From positions 1 through 64,000 of the forward strand of contig CANGIU010000005.1 of assembly GCA_947454255.1 (NCBI GenBank): 64,000 nucleotides of DNA, read 5' to 3'. The translations under genes and the position numbers were made by a program. Origin of the DNA: Micrococcales bacterium (GTDB lineage: Bacteria; Actinomycetota; Actinomycetes; Actinomycetales; Microbacteriaceae). This document shows, in pieces, positions 53,625-61,705 of the stretch. Numbering within the stretch: position 1 is the first letter of the stretch; each line of letters starts with the position of its first letter. The notes below the pieces were generated by a model, which was given only the letters and a program-made list of their open reading frames with translations, searched no databases and was not told where the DNA came from.

Positions 53625-53905
53625 ACAGCTATAGCGGTTTGGTTTCGAATGTCTGCTTTTATCTCGGAGCCCTTTATGGCATCCAACAAAAGTGCGTAGG
53701 CAGTATTTGTCGCAGCAGATAAATCTAAAGCTGCAATTTGAAAACTAACATTCAGCAGGCCTGTTGAAGCCTCACCACCAGCATGGACTTCGCCGAGCTG
53801 TGCTATTTCTGCAGCACTAGAGATGGTTTCAACTAACTTGTCGCTATTCAAATCAAACTCATCTGGGTCTAGAAAAACATCAAAAGCAATATCGAATTCA
53901 GCCAT
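53621..53905 (-). CDS. Partner protein of the HicA-like gene (putative antitoxin)
   Basis: A 94-residue acidic soluble protein starting [20 protein letters not shown] and carrying '[26 protein letters not shown]' in shorter, alternating beta/alpha stretches. I recall similar acidic proteins ('Y.F.L.F...DPD.LVE.L') next to HicA-like proteins in other actinobacteria, so it is probably the antitoxin or immunity half of a module. The start overlaps the upstream gene's stop by 8 bases and its own stop overlaps purL by 4. Function unproven. Confidence 0.6.
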   Translation of the reverse strand: MAEFDIAFDVFLDPDEFDLNSDKLVETISSAAEIAQLGEVHAGGEASTGLLNVSFQIAALDLSAATNTAYALLLDAIKGSEIKADIRNQTAIAV

Positions 53906-54170
53906 TTCGTTTCCCCGATTCTGTGTAACAAGTGTGATTGCGTAGGTACTGTTTGACCTTATTTAGATAATACGGGTCGCTAGGCGTAATGTGAATCCAC
54001 TTTCTATGTTTTACGGGGCAGGGGCAAAAGGCTCGGTAATACTTTGGTGGACTCACAATCGTCCAGCCCTGGTCATTTAGCTCTGCACGTAGACCTTGAA
54101 TATGTTTATCTGGATGCTTGACCCAAGACCCTTTGCTACTCGACATCTGAACATTATGACTTTGGGGCAA
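53898..54170 (-). CDS. HicA-like small basic protein (putative mRNA interferase)
   Basis: A 90-residue basic protein, 82 if the second Met (54146) is used. It has an alpha-beta-beta-(beta)-alpha dsRBD-like outline: HPDKHIQGLRAELNDQGWTI, then YYRAFCPCP, then KWIHITPSDPYYLNKVKQYL. The 'WxxxxP...CP....k.i.i..TPSDP....k.i...l' pattern resembles HicA-like proteins in actinobacteria, whose catalytic His would be in WIHIT. It forms an overlapping gene pair with the acidic downstream protein. A toxin-antitoxin role is inferred only. Confidence 0.6.
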   Translation of the reverse strand: MPQSHNVQMSSSKGSWVKHPDKHIQGLRAELNDQGWTIVSPPKYYRAFCPCPVKHRKWIHITPSDPYYLNKVKQYLRNHTCYTESGKRNG

Positions 54171-54197
54171 TCTCTTCGTTCAGGTTATCCACAAGAA

Positions 54198-54506
54198 TTA
54201 GATATCGTCTTTTACCTTTAGCTCTTCTGGAGCAATTTCCTCAAGCCACATTCCGCGGCTCTCAATGCTGTGTCTCTTCCAGGGATCAACTCTGGCTCGA
54301 AGTCTTGGAGGGTCGTCATATATCTTTACAACTTCCCACATGTCGTTGTGATACTGAATCTTCGCTAAAGCCCAGCCCTCCCGAAGTCCATTTAGAGCTT
54401 GTTCTCTCTTCGCAAAGTTGAATTAGTGAAGATGAACCTTTCCAGGTCTATCTACTTCCACCCAGCCCAAGGCCTGAAGGCCCTCTTTCCATTCACTATG
54501 GTGCAT
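54198..54506 (-). pseudogene. Gene interrupted by an in-frame stop (or two-part remnant)
   Basis: ATG 54506 follows a good GAGAGGGG ribosome site and opens MHHSEWKEGLQALGWVEVD. A TAA (54425-54423) stops it after 27 codons. The same frame then stays open for 74 more codons to TAA 54198, continuing FNFAKREQALNGLREGWALA and a coherent sequence rich in charged and Trp residues (WEVVKIYDDPPRLRARVD, GMWLEEIAPEELKVKDD). One nonsense change in a 102-codon gene is the simplest explanation; readthrough or a sequencing error are alternatives. The family is not recognised. Confidence 0.6.
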
Positions 54507-54778
54507 ATTTCCCCTCTCCACTTATCAAAGTAGTAGGGACTTATGACATTCGCTGTGGAGTGTTTAGCTGTCTTCTTTGATTGAACCTATTTGCCAGCAA
54601 ACATCCATTTCTAAAAAAGTTACATGGATTGGGAATAATTTCTCGTGAAACAAGTTTTGCAAATATGTAAGGAATCCCTTTATAACAATTTTCTGACTAT
54701 GTAACGATTTTCGATCTGGCCCAAACGGGCTCCAGATGGGAATCTATAGTTAAGTACCAATTTGTGTGAGGAGCATAA
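54507..54778 (+). promoter_or_regulatory. Promoter region of the GIY-YIG / nuclease-helicase genes
   Basis: The 272-base AT-rich gap contains a possible -10 (TATAGT, 54745-54750) 29 bases before the GTG start. Just upstream is an inverted repeat, ATCTGG.CCC..GGG..CCAGAT (54714-54737), in operator position. ATATGTAAGGA and CTATGTAACGA form an imperfect direct repeat near 54663 and 54698. A GAGGAG ribosome site lies at 54768-54773. No coding frame is evident. Confidence 0.5.
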
Positions 54779-55813
54779 GTGCGTTTTAACCCTGGAACAA
54801 TATATTTTGTACGTGAGGCAGCTGACAGTAAGGGCGGTCTAACAGTAAACGTAAAAATTGGACTCGTCGAAGATCCAAGGACAGCGCAACAGCGACTTGC
54901 TGAACATCAAACAGGTAATCCAAGGAAGCTTTTTCTAGACGAGGCCCAACTTGTGCATACAGATGCCGTCAAATACGTTGAATCTCAACTACATAAGACC
55001 TTTGCGCCCCACCGGATCAGTGGAGAGTGGTTCCATTTTGAGAGTGAAGCTATCATCAATGATGCAGTGGCGCTCGCAAAAGAATACGCCTTAGCCGTTG
55101 GAAAGCAGATGCCGACATTCGAGACAGCTAGGAAACTTGCTAGAACTTTGAGTGATGGCAGCGTTCTCTCAAGCACACCGGCTCTCCTCGCCACGGCAAA
55201 AAGCATGGCTCAGGCAGCGGTGACTTTGGATGCCTACGATAACCTACTTGAACTTATTGAAGAAGTCTTTGAGGTGGCAATAGCCGAGGAGGGGCCAGAT
55301 TCGGTTGAGGGAATATATAAATTCATCGATGTCTACCCCGATCCAGCCTTCAGCGTGACGGCTTTCAAAGCAGAGATCAAAAAGACTAACCCAGAACTAA
55401 TCGCAAAATACACGATTGAAGAACCCAAATTCACTGAGAAGTTTGAATTGCTCTTCGAGCTCGATTCTGAGGAATTGTCAGAGGATGTTCAGGAGTACTT
55501 AGCAAAGTCAGCGGTGATAATTGAGCAGGCTACTTTGTCCAAGGACTATTTCCAGCTAAATGAACTCAAACTTGACATCGCCAGGCTCAAAGCTCCCCTG
55601 GATTGGATTGTCCTCTCAAGCAAGGCTGAGATTCAAGTTGCATGCGGTCTTGCTGCTGAGATTGAGGGAATTTGCACTTGGGTTCGCAAGTTGGCGACAA
55701 CAAGTACTTTTGCGAAGGGGCTGCTCTTTGAGCAAGAACCTGAACTTTTTCAGCGTTTCGTGCTTCCTAGAGAAGCGACTAAGCGGAAAGTGTTTATTGG
55801 AAACAAAGTCTAG
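54779..55813 (+). CDS. GIY-YIG (T5orf172-type) nuclease-like protein
   Basis: The 344-residue protein opens with a T5orf172/GIY-YIG domain (residues 5-90): GTIYFV with Tyr9, VKIG at 25-28 (Lys in place of the second Tyr, usual in this subgroup), Arg39 in AQQRLAEHQTGNP, Glu68/His72 in YVESQLHKTF and GEWFHF at 82-87. These are the expected catalytic residues of a DNA-cutting GIY-YIG fold. The remaining 250 residues are helical and acidic, without a family I recognise. The start is GTG after GAGGAG. The nuclease-helicase gene follows 78 bases later, suggesting a two-gene defence or repair unit. Confidence 0.75.
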   Translation: MRFNPGTIYFVREAADSKGGLTVNVKIGLVEDPRTAQQRLAEHQTGNPRKLFLDEAQLVHTDAVKYVESQLHKTFAPHRISGEWFHFESEAIINDAVALAKEYALAVGKQMPTFETARKLARTLSDGSVLSSTPALLATAKSMAQAAVTLDAYDNLLELIEEVFEVAIAEEGPDSVEGIYKFIDVYPDPAFSVTAFKAEIKKTNPELIAKYTIEEPKFTEKFELLFELDSEELSEDVQEYLAKSAVIIEQATLSKDYFQLNELKLDIARLKAPLDWIVLSSKAEIQVACGLAAEIEGICTWVRKLATTSTFAKGLLFEQEPELFQRFVLPREATKRKVFIGNKV

Positions 55814-55891
55814 TTTCCTCAATACAAGAGGTAGCGGGAAAATGTCTCTGGCTAGTGGGACACTTATTTCAAACACACTTTAGGCGGGTCT

Positions 55892-58800
55892 ATGTACATT
55901 CGAGACAATCTCTGGTCATTCAACACCAGAGATCTGATGCGAGCTTCTTCATGCAACCACTGCACATCATTAGCTGTCGCCCGTACTCTCGGAATTCAAG
56001 ATGTTTTAGCCAAGCTGAAGGAGTACATTGACGCTCCGGACGAGGAAACTTTACCTCAGAAATACGGTGTGCTTTTTGAAGCTGCATTGATGGAAGAGCT
56101 TGAGAGCTCAGTTGAACAAGGCGTGGTTGGTGCACCTGAAAAAGAAGGCGACCTCAAACAAACCATTGAATTAATGCAGGCAGGAATTCCAATAATTTAC
56201 CAAGGTGGGCTGGAGCGCGTATACGGAAGAACTCTCTTCCGTGGTCGTCCTGATTTCCTTGTAAGGCATGATTGGGAAATACTCTTCGTTGATGGAAAAC
56301 TAACTGCAAAAGTTAGAGAGGATTTCAATCCAGCCCAGGGAAATAAATACGTTGCCTATGACGCAAAATATGGAGGCGCGGCCAAACCCGCTTACCTTTT
56401 GCAAGTGGGGCTTTATGTAGATGCCCTGGACTCGTTGGGCTTTAAGGCGGATGGAGTACGCCATGGTCTAGTTCTAGGCTCTCGAACTATCGACACCTTT
56501 GAGGAAATCGAAATAGTGCCTGCGATGCGCCTCGCTAGAGAAAAAATAGCCAAAATAATTGACGATGCAGAGATTGCTAAGGCCAATGATGACTTGGCAC
56601 AATTCTCTGCAGCATCGCTCTCTTGGCACTGTCCATCAGATAAAAATTGTTCCATTTGCGAATATCCAGAACTCTGCGAGAAAGACAGAATCGCTACAGA
56701 TGACCTAGTCCAGGTAGCAAATATCACACAGACTCAAATCGCGCGCCTTGCAACCGTGGGCATCACAACGATGAGAGCGTTGGCAGAAGCTGGGGAAGGT
56801 AATCGTCCAGACAAGATGACTGCGGAAACCTATAACAAGATTCGGCTGCAAGCTTCTGCTCAAGTTGAATCTAGTCAATCCGGTGAACCTGTGAGCCATC
56901 TACTGCCAGATCCAGCAGTTCAATATCTTCCACCTAGAGCCCCTCTTGACGTGTTCTTCGATTTCGAAGGTTTCCCCTATTACACAGAAAGAGGAGGTTT
57001 AGAGTACCTCTTTGGAAATTACGATTGGGGCAGCGGAGTAAACGACGAACGCCCTCGAGACGATCTCTTCACTGAATTCTGGGCGCATAATCGCGATGAA
57101 GAAAAGATTGCTTTTGAAATGTTCATGGTTTGGGTGCTCGATCGCATGAAACGAGACCCTGGGGCGCACATTTACCACTACGCAAGTTATGAGAATTCAG
57201 CTTTGAAGAGATTGGCTATTAGGCACGGAGTCTTTGAAAAAGAAGTGGATTGGCTCATCTCAACTGATCGATTAGTCGACATGTATAAAACTGTCAAGAA
57301 TTCACTGATCATTGGTGAGGAAAGTTACTCAATCAAGAAATTGGAACGCCACTATAAATTCGTGCGCACAAGTGATGTTGTTAAAGCATCTGCGAGTATC
57401 GATGAATACGATCGCTGGCGCGGGTTAGTTGAAATCACGAAGAACCCTGCGGTCCCGGAGGAGAAGCGAGTCGAAGCTGAGGCTGAAGCACAAATAGTTT
57501 ATGGGGAACTGCGTCTATATAACTTGGAGGATGTCTGGTCCACCCGTGAGCTCTACCGATGGCTAGAGGGCATGGATGGGGCTTGTTCGAAATACGGAGA
57601 ACCTGACCTAGACCTAGACGACGAAGAGCGGAGATCTGCCAAGACTGTTGAAGAATTAGCGGCTCTTCAGGCTCAAACTCAGGAGCTGTTTGACAAGGTC
57701 GCTGATCACGAGTGGGGTGAGGATCCTGAGGCAGATTACAAAGCTCAGATTTGGCTGGCGCTGACGCACTCAATCTTGTATTACAAACGCGAGGATGTGA
57801 TGTTTTGGGCAGATTTGAACATGCGAGTTGCTATGGACGACGAGAAGCTTGAATCTGAGCGAGGGGGCGGGGTAATTCGCAATGTTACTGAGTTGGAAAG
57901 AACATCAAAGGAACGCCGGGATGGCAGTTTCTATGAAGAAATCACCTATGAAGCCGAACTAGACCCGGATGACATATTTAATCCAAAGGTTGGTTTAAAA
58001 CTCGCAGTTCGCTACTTGGATAGGAAGAAGATTCAACGTTGGGACTTTGGCGCGGTCAAGTCTCTCGATGAACGCAAAGTTGTTTTTACAAGAGATACTT
58101 CTGACCAATCCTCTCAATTCCAACCCAATGCACTTTTTGATGCGTTACACATCCCAACTTCTTCAAAACAGAATGCTCTACTTACACTTGCAACTTCAAT
58201 CGCTGATGTCTGGGGATCACCATCAAATCCTCCTCCGCTAAAGCCTGCAATTATGGACATCCTTATGAGAAGGCCACCTAAGCTCAAGGGCCTTGAGTCT
58301 CTGCCTAAAGCAGATCCAAGTGATTATCTACCGGCAGTTAAAGAGGCAATTAACGCACTTGATGATTCGGTCTTAGCAATCCAAGGCCCTCCTGGTTCTG
58401 GAAAGACTTTTCTAGCCTCTAGAACCATCAAGGATTTAGTTTCAGCTGGCAAGAAAGTAGGAGTAGCTGCCAATAGTCACTCCGCGGTCGAAAATCTTTT
58501 AGAAGCATGCATTGATGCTGGGGTTGCTCCTATGGACATAGTTAAGGTGCAACGTGAAGGCGAAGAAGATCGCCCATGGAATGTTAAGAAAAGCAATGGC
58601 CCTGCCGCAACTTTTATGAAAAATGCAGTCGGCGGATACGTTGTTGGCGGCACTAATTTCTTTTTCTGCAACAAAGACATAACTCCTTACAAATTGGATT
58701 ATTTGTTCATTGATGAAGCAGCACAGTTTTCATTGGTGGATTGCATGGCCGTTAGCGCTATGGCCAGCAATATTGTGTTGATGGGAGACCCCCTGCAATT

Positions 58801-59482
58801 GCCTCAAGTGGTTTTGGCTGTGCATCCTGGCGGTGTCGAGAACTCCGCATTAGGACATTACATGGGAGACCACAGCATACTTCCATCTAAGATGGGGTAT
58901 TTCATTGAAGTCACAAGAAGATTGCATCCCGAAGTCAATCAAGCTGTAAGTTGGCTTGCATACGAAGGCAAACTGCGCTCACACGAAATTACAAAGACTC
59001 ACGTGATTGATGGGCATAATCCTGGGCTTATTTCAGTACCGGTTGCACACAGTGGCAACTCAACATCAAGTGAAGAGGAAGCTGCCGAAGTCCTTCGACT
59101 AGTTCGTTCACTCTACAGAGAAACTGAATCTAACAGTGTTTTGGTTGTAGCCGCTTATAACGCTCAAGTTGGTCTTCTTAGACAAACTTTAGATAGCGCA
59201 GGCTTTACCGAAGACAAGGTCATGGTCGGTACGGTGGATAAATTTCAGGGCCGAGAAGGAATGGCTGTGATTTACAGCTTCGCGGCGTCATCGAGCTTTG
59301 ACGCACCTAGAGGACTTGAGTTTTTGCTAGATAGAAATCGGCTAAACGTGGCGATAAGCCGAGCCAAAGCGACTTGTTATATGGTCTTCAGCGAAACCCT
59401 GTTGGAAAGCCAATTCAATAGTGTCGCTGAAGTTAAGGCGATTAGCCGGCTTGCCGGCCTTTTGGAGATGGCCGCTAAATAG
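55892..59482 (+). CDS. RecB-like nuclease / RNase H-like / SF1 helicase fusion (TM0106 family)
   Basis: A 1196-residue cytoplasmic enzyme with three parts. Residues 1-265 are a PD-(D/E)XK RecB-like nuclease: D121 (RGRPDFLV), D157 and K159 (AYDAKYGG), and a Cas4/AddB-like Fe-S set made of C21/C24 and C253, C256 and C262. Residues about 350-560 are an RNase H-like (YprB-type) exonuclease domain beginning DVFFDFEGF with D353, D357 and E359. Residues about 800-1190 are an UPF1/Dna2-like SF1 helicase: Walker A GPPGSGKT (832-839), DEAAQ (D941/E942), GDPLQLPQ, TVDKFQGRE and NVAISRAK. Likely roles are DNA repair or defence against foreign DNA or RNA. TM0106-type proteins are widespread and poorly characterised. 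Confidence 0.88.
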   Translation: MYIRDNLWSFNTRDLMRASSCNHCTSLAVARTLGIQDVLAKLKEYIDAPDEETLPQKYGVLFEAALMEELESSVEQGVVGAPEKEGDLKQTIELMQAGIPIIYQGGLERVYGRTLFRGRPDFLVRHDWEILFVDGKLTAKVREDFNPAQGNKYVAYDAKYGGAAKPAYLLQVGLYVDALDSLGFKADGVRHGLVLGSRTIDTFEEIEIVPAMRLAREKIAKIIDDAEIAKANDDLAQFSAASLSWHCPSDKNCSICEYPELCEKDRIATDDLVQVANITQTQIARLATVGITTMRALAEAGEGNRPDKMTAETYNKIRLQASAQVESSQSGEPVSHLLPDPAVQYLPPRAPLDVFFDFEGFPYYTERGGLEYLFGNYDWGSGVNDERPRDDLFTEFWAHNRDEEKIAFEMFMVWVLDRMKRDPGAHIYHYASYENSALKRLAIRHGVFEKEVDWLISTDRLVDMYKTVKNSLIIGEESYSIKKLERHYKFVRTSDVVKASASIDEYDRWRGLVEITKNPAVPEEKRVEAEAEAQIVYGELRLYNLEDVWSTRELYRWLEGMDGACSKYGEPDLDLDDEERRSAKTVEELAALQAQTQELFDKVADHEWGEDPEADYKAQIWLALTHSILYYKREDVMFWADLNMRVAMDDEKLESERGGGVIRNVTELERTSKERRDGSFYEEITYEAELDPDDIFNPKVGLKLAVRYLDRKKIQRWDFGAVKSLDERKVVFTRDTSDQSSQFQPNALFDALHIPTSSKQNALLTLATSIADVWGSPSNPPPLKPAIMDILMRRPPKLKGLESLPKADPSDYLPAVKEAINALDDSVLAIQGPPGSGKTFLASRTIKDLVSAGKKVGVAANSHSAVENLLEACIDAGVAPMDIVKVQREGEEDRPWNVKKSNGPAATFMKNAVGGYVVGGTNFFFCNKDITPYKLDYLFIDEAAQFSLVDCMAVSAMASNIVLMGDPLQLPQVVLAVHPGGVENSALGHYMGDHSILPSKMGYFIEVTRRLHPEVNQAVSWLAYEGKLRSHEITKTHVIDGHNPGLISVPVAHSGNSTSSEEEAAEVLRLVRSLYRETESNSVLVVAAYNAQVGLLRQTLDSAGFTEDKVMVGTVDKFQGREGMAVIYSFAASSSFDAPRGLEFLLDRNRLNVAISRAKATCYMVFSETLLESQFNSVAEVKAISRLAGLLEMAAK

Positions 59483-59735
59483 GCTCTTTGCCGCAATCAA
59501 ACATATCTACCCGGTGCTTGCAGGATTTATCAAACACAATCCAACTGCCTTTAGGCGCTGCCTTGGCATCCTTAGCATGCTGATCACACATGAACTCGAA
59601 TTGGCCACAAGGGCAGACCAGTCTGTGGGTAGCAGGATCTCCACATTCCTTATAGTCACAGGTAACACTGAAATTGAGATGACTAATAAGGCTTAGGTCA
59701 TCCTTTACTTTTACCCCGTTACCGGCTGATGCCAT
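59475..59735 (-). CDS. Small cysteine-rich, probable zinc-binding protein
   Basis: An 86-residue protein from ATG 59735 (AAAGAGG 6 bases upstream). CDYKECG, LVCPCG, MCDQHAKD and later CKHRVDMFDCG give two CxC/CxxxxC-type pairs and nearby His residues, as in small zinc-ribbon proteins. The actinobacterial 'pA.h.lvC..G...mCd.Ha' pattern is recognisable, but no function is known. A start at 59768 is possible but has a weaker ribosome site. It overlaps the helicase stop by 8 bases. Confidence 0.7.
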   Translation of the reverse strand: MASAGNGVKVKDDLSLISHLNFSVTCDYKECGDPATHRLVCPCGQFEFMCDQHAKDAKAAPKGSWIVFDKSCKHRVDMFDCGKEPI

Positions 59736-59911
59736 GTTTGCCTCTTTACTTTGATTTCCATTTCCCACGGTACTTCTTATATCTCAGTTATCCGCCAAAA
59801 CATGGCCTAAGTCCAAATTATTCCCTATTGAGAACATCCCGCTTTATGGGTATGTTTAGAGACGTTGTGCTAAACACCGAGCGGGAACGCTTCTGACTAG
59901 GGAGGTCAATA

Positions 59912-60514
59912 ATGGCACCAAAGGCATCTTTCAATAACCCAATCACACCGAAGAAACTCTCTTTCCGAGAGACTCTTAAGATCAGAAGAATGGGTCGCCG
60001 CGACGCTAAGAAAATGCAGGGTCTCAAGGACTTCACCAGAACTCAGGCAATCAACGAGTTCGAATCGTATTCCCAACGTGGTGAAATCGCTCTAAACGAC
60101 TGGCTACTAAGAGTCTCGTCTCCTTATGTCACCGGTAACTCAAGAATTGAAGCAGAGCTTGACCTCTTGTTTGTAAAGATTGACAAACAGAAGGCCAACA
60201 TGGGAAAGACCGGTCGTGAAATCAAAGCTGCGACCCTCCGCCTTGCGGCTCTAGAACAAGAGATGTCAGACCTTAGAAGCCAATATGCTTCTAACAAAGA
60301 AACTGGACTTGCGCTTATTAGAAGAGCTGACGAAGTAAAGCCACTTTGGGAAAACCTATACAGACTTAAGGGTTCTATCTATAACCAGGCGCGTGCACGC
60401 AAGCTAAAGGCAGATGTTGAAGCTGCTGCTGCAGAACTGCCTGTATACAGAGTTCACCCGTCAGTTGAACTAGATCAGTTTGATAAAGAACTTCCAGAGA
60501 GAAAATCTAAATAA
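59912..60514 (+). CDS. Basic coiled-coil protein, first gene of an envelope operon
   Basis: A 200-residue, lysine/arginine-rich soluble protein. Residues about 5-50 are basic (KKLSFRETLKIRRMGRRDAKK), and residues about 95-145 form a coiled coil ('MGKTGREIKAATLRLAALEQ..MSDLRSQY'). No signal peptide or membrane helix is visible, and I do not recognise the family. A GGGAGG ribosome site precedes the ATG. The gap to the next gene is 3 bases, so it begins a four-gene operon. Confidence 0.7.
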   Translation: MAPKASFNNPITPKKLSFRETLKIRRMGRRDAKKMQGLKDFTRTQAINEFESYSQRGEIALNDWLLRVSSPYVTGNSRIEAELDLLFVKIDKQKANMGKTGREIKAATLRLAALEQEMSDLRSQYASNKETGLALIRRADEVKPLWENLYRLKGSIYNQARARKLKADVEAAAAELPVYRVHPSVELDQFDKELPERKSK

Positions 60515-60517
60515 CCC

Positions 60518-61705
60518 ATGGCTGACTTATTTTGGCGCATTCGCGTTAAGAGAAGAGCTCGCAAGATTCTGCTAGCGCTTCCTGATCTTCCTTCAGATAT
60601 TGATGACAACGTATTTATTGCTCTAGGTACGCAAGCAGCCGAGGCTGATAAGAACTCTAAAGCGTACGATGAATTTCTTTTCTCTGAAGAAGGCTATGAA
60701 CAAATGCCTTACGAGGACAGCGTTCAAGAAATTCTGTCCCTGCAGCAAGCTAGAACTCCTGAACGTAAAGGTCGCGCAGAGCTTCCTCTCCGCATGGTGA
60801 TTGAATACATTGAAAAGCTGATTGAAGTTCATAAGCGCAACGTGACCGATGCTGAAGAAGAGCGTGACGCCATTAAGCAGCAACTTGTTGAGGAATCAGA
60901 AATACTTACTGGGTCTAAAAAAGGGGAGCACGGTGGATTCTGGGAAGGTGTTGCACCTGACACCACTTCAAGATGGAAGCACATCACTGGTGTGCTTAGA
61001 GAATGGGCGACCTTAGTTCTTGTTGCAGCAGCCGATGCTTTAGTTGTATTTCTATCGCTGAGAACAATCACTAGTAACCAAGATGAAGCTCTGATGCTTT
61101 CAGCTCCTGCAATCGGTGTTCAAATTCTTTTCCCACACCTAGTAGGTAAAGCAATTGCTGACGCTAGAAGTAAGAACTCTAGGAGCGTCAAGGACTGGAT
61201 CATCGCTGGAGTAGTTATGGCGGCTTGGGGAGGCTATGTCTACGGTATGACTGTGCTTCGTTTCAACTTGATGATGGACTTCTATGTCACCCGATACAAC
61301 AAGCCGATGCCAGATGACATTCAAATTGCTGTCTTTATCTTCAGCCTCTTGATTCTGATTGGGCTAGGTCTTTGGATCTTGATCAGGTCTATGAACAGCA
61401 ACCCCCACAAAAGTCGTTACTCCCGCTTGCTATTTGTTTATTTCAATAAGCTGCGTTCGCTAAGAGTAGCTGAATCTCGCCTCCAGAAGACAGAAGCAGA
61501 CCTAGAAGCAAGCTTGAAGCAATTGGCGGCTATCAGTGAACAATGGGACAAGCGTGCAGCAAGCTACGCTCAGGTCGGCGAATCAGCAAAAGCCGTGTAC
61601 CGACGAGCGCTTGTGAACCAACAAGGAACCCCGGTCTTTACCACCGAATACCTTCCTGAAAGTAAGTTCAAAATTAAGCGAACCAGAAAGCAGAACAATG
61701 ACTAG
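60518..61705 (+). CDS. Four-TM membrane protein flanked by cytoplasmic coiled coils
   Basis: A 395-residue protein. Residues 1-155 are cytoplasmic with a coiled coil (about 95-130). Four helices lie near residues 170-190, 200-220, 230-250 and 270-295. A basic coiled coil covers residues 305-375. The topology resembles MotA-like scaffold proteins only loosely, and no family is certain. The start is 3 bases after the preceding stop; the stop overlaps the lipoprotein gene by 8 bases. Confidence 0.7.
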   Translation: MADLFWRIRVKRRARKILLALPDLPSDIDDNVFIALGTQAAEADKNSKAYDEFLFSEEGYEQMPYEDSVQEILSLQQARTPERKGRAELPLRMVIEYIEKLIEVHKRNVTDAEEERDAIKQQLVEESEILTGSKKGEHGGFWEGVAPDTTSRWKHITGVLREWATLVLVAAADALVVFLSLRTITSNQDEALMLSAPAIGVQILFPHLVGKAIADARSKNSRSVKDWIIAGVVMAAWGGYVYGMTVLRFNLMMDFYVTRYNKPMPDDIQIAVFIFSLLILIGLGLWILIRSMNSNPHKSRYSRLLFVYFNKLRSLRVAESRLQKTEADLEASLKQLAAISEQWDKRAASYAQVGESAKAVYRRALVNQQGTPVFTTEYLPESKFKIKRTRKQNND

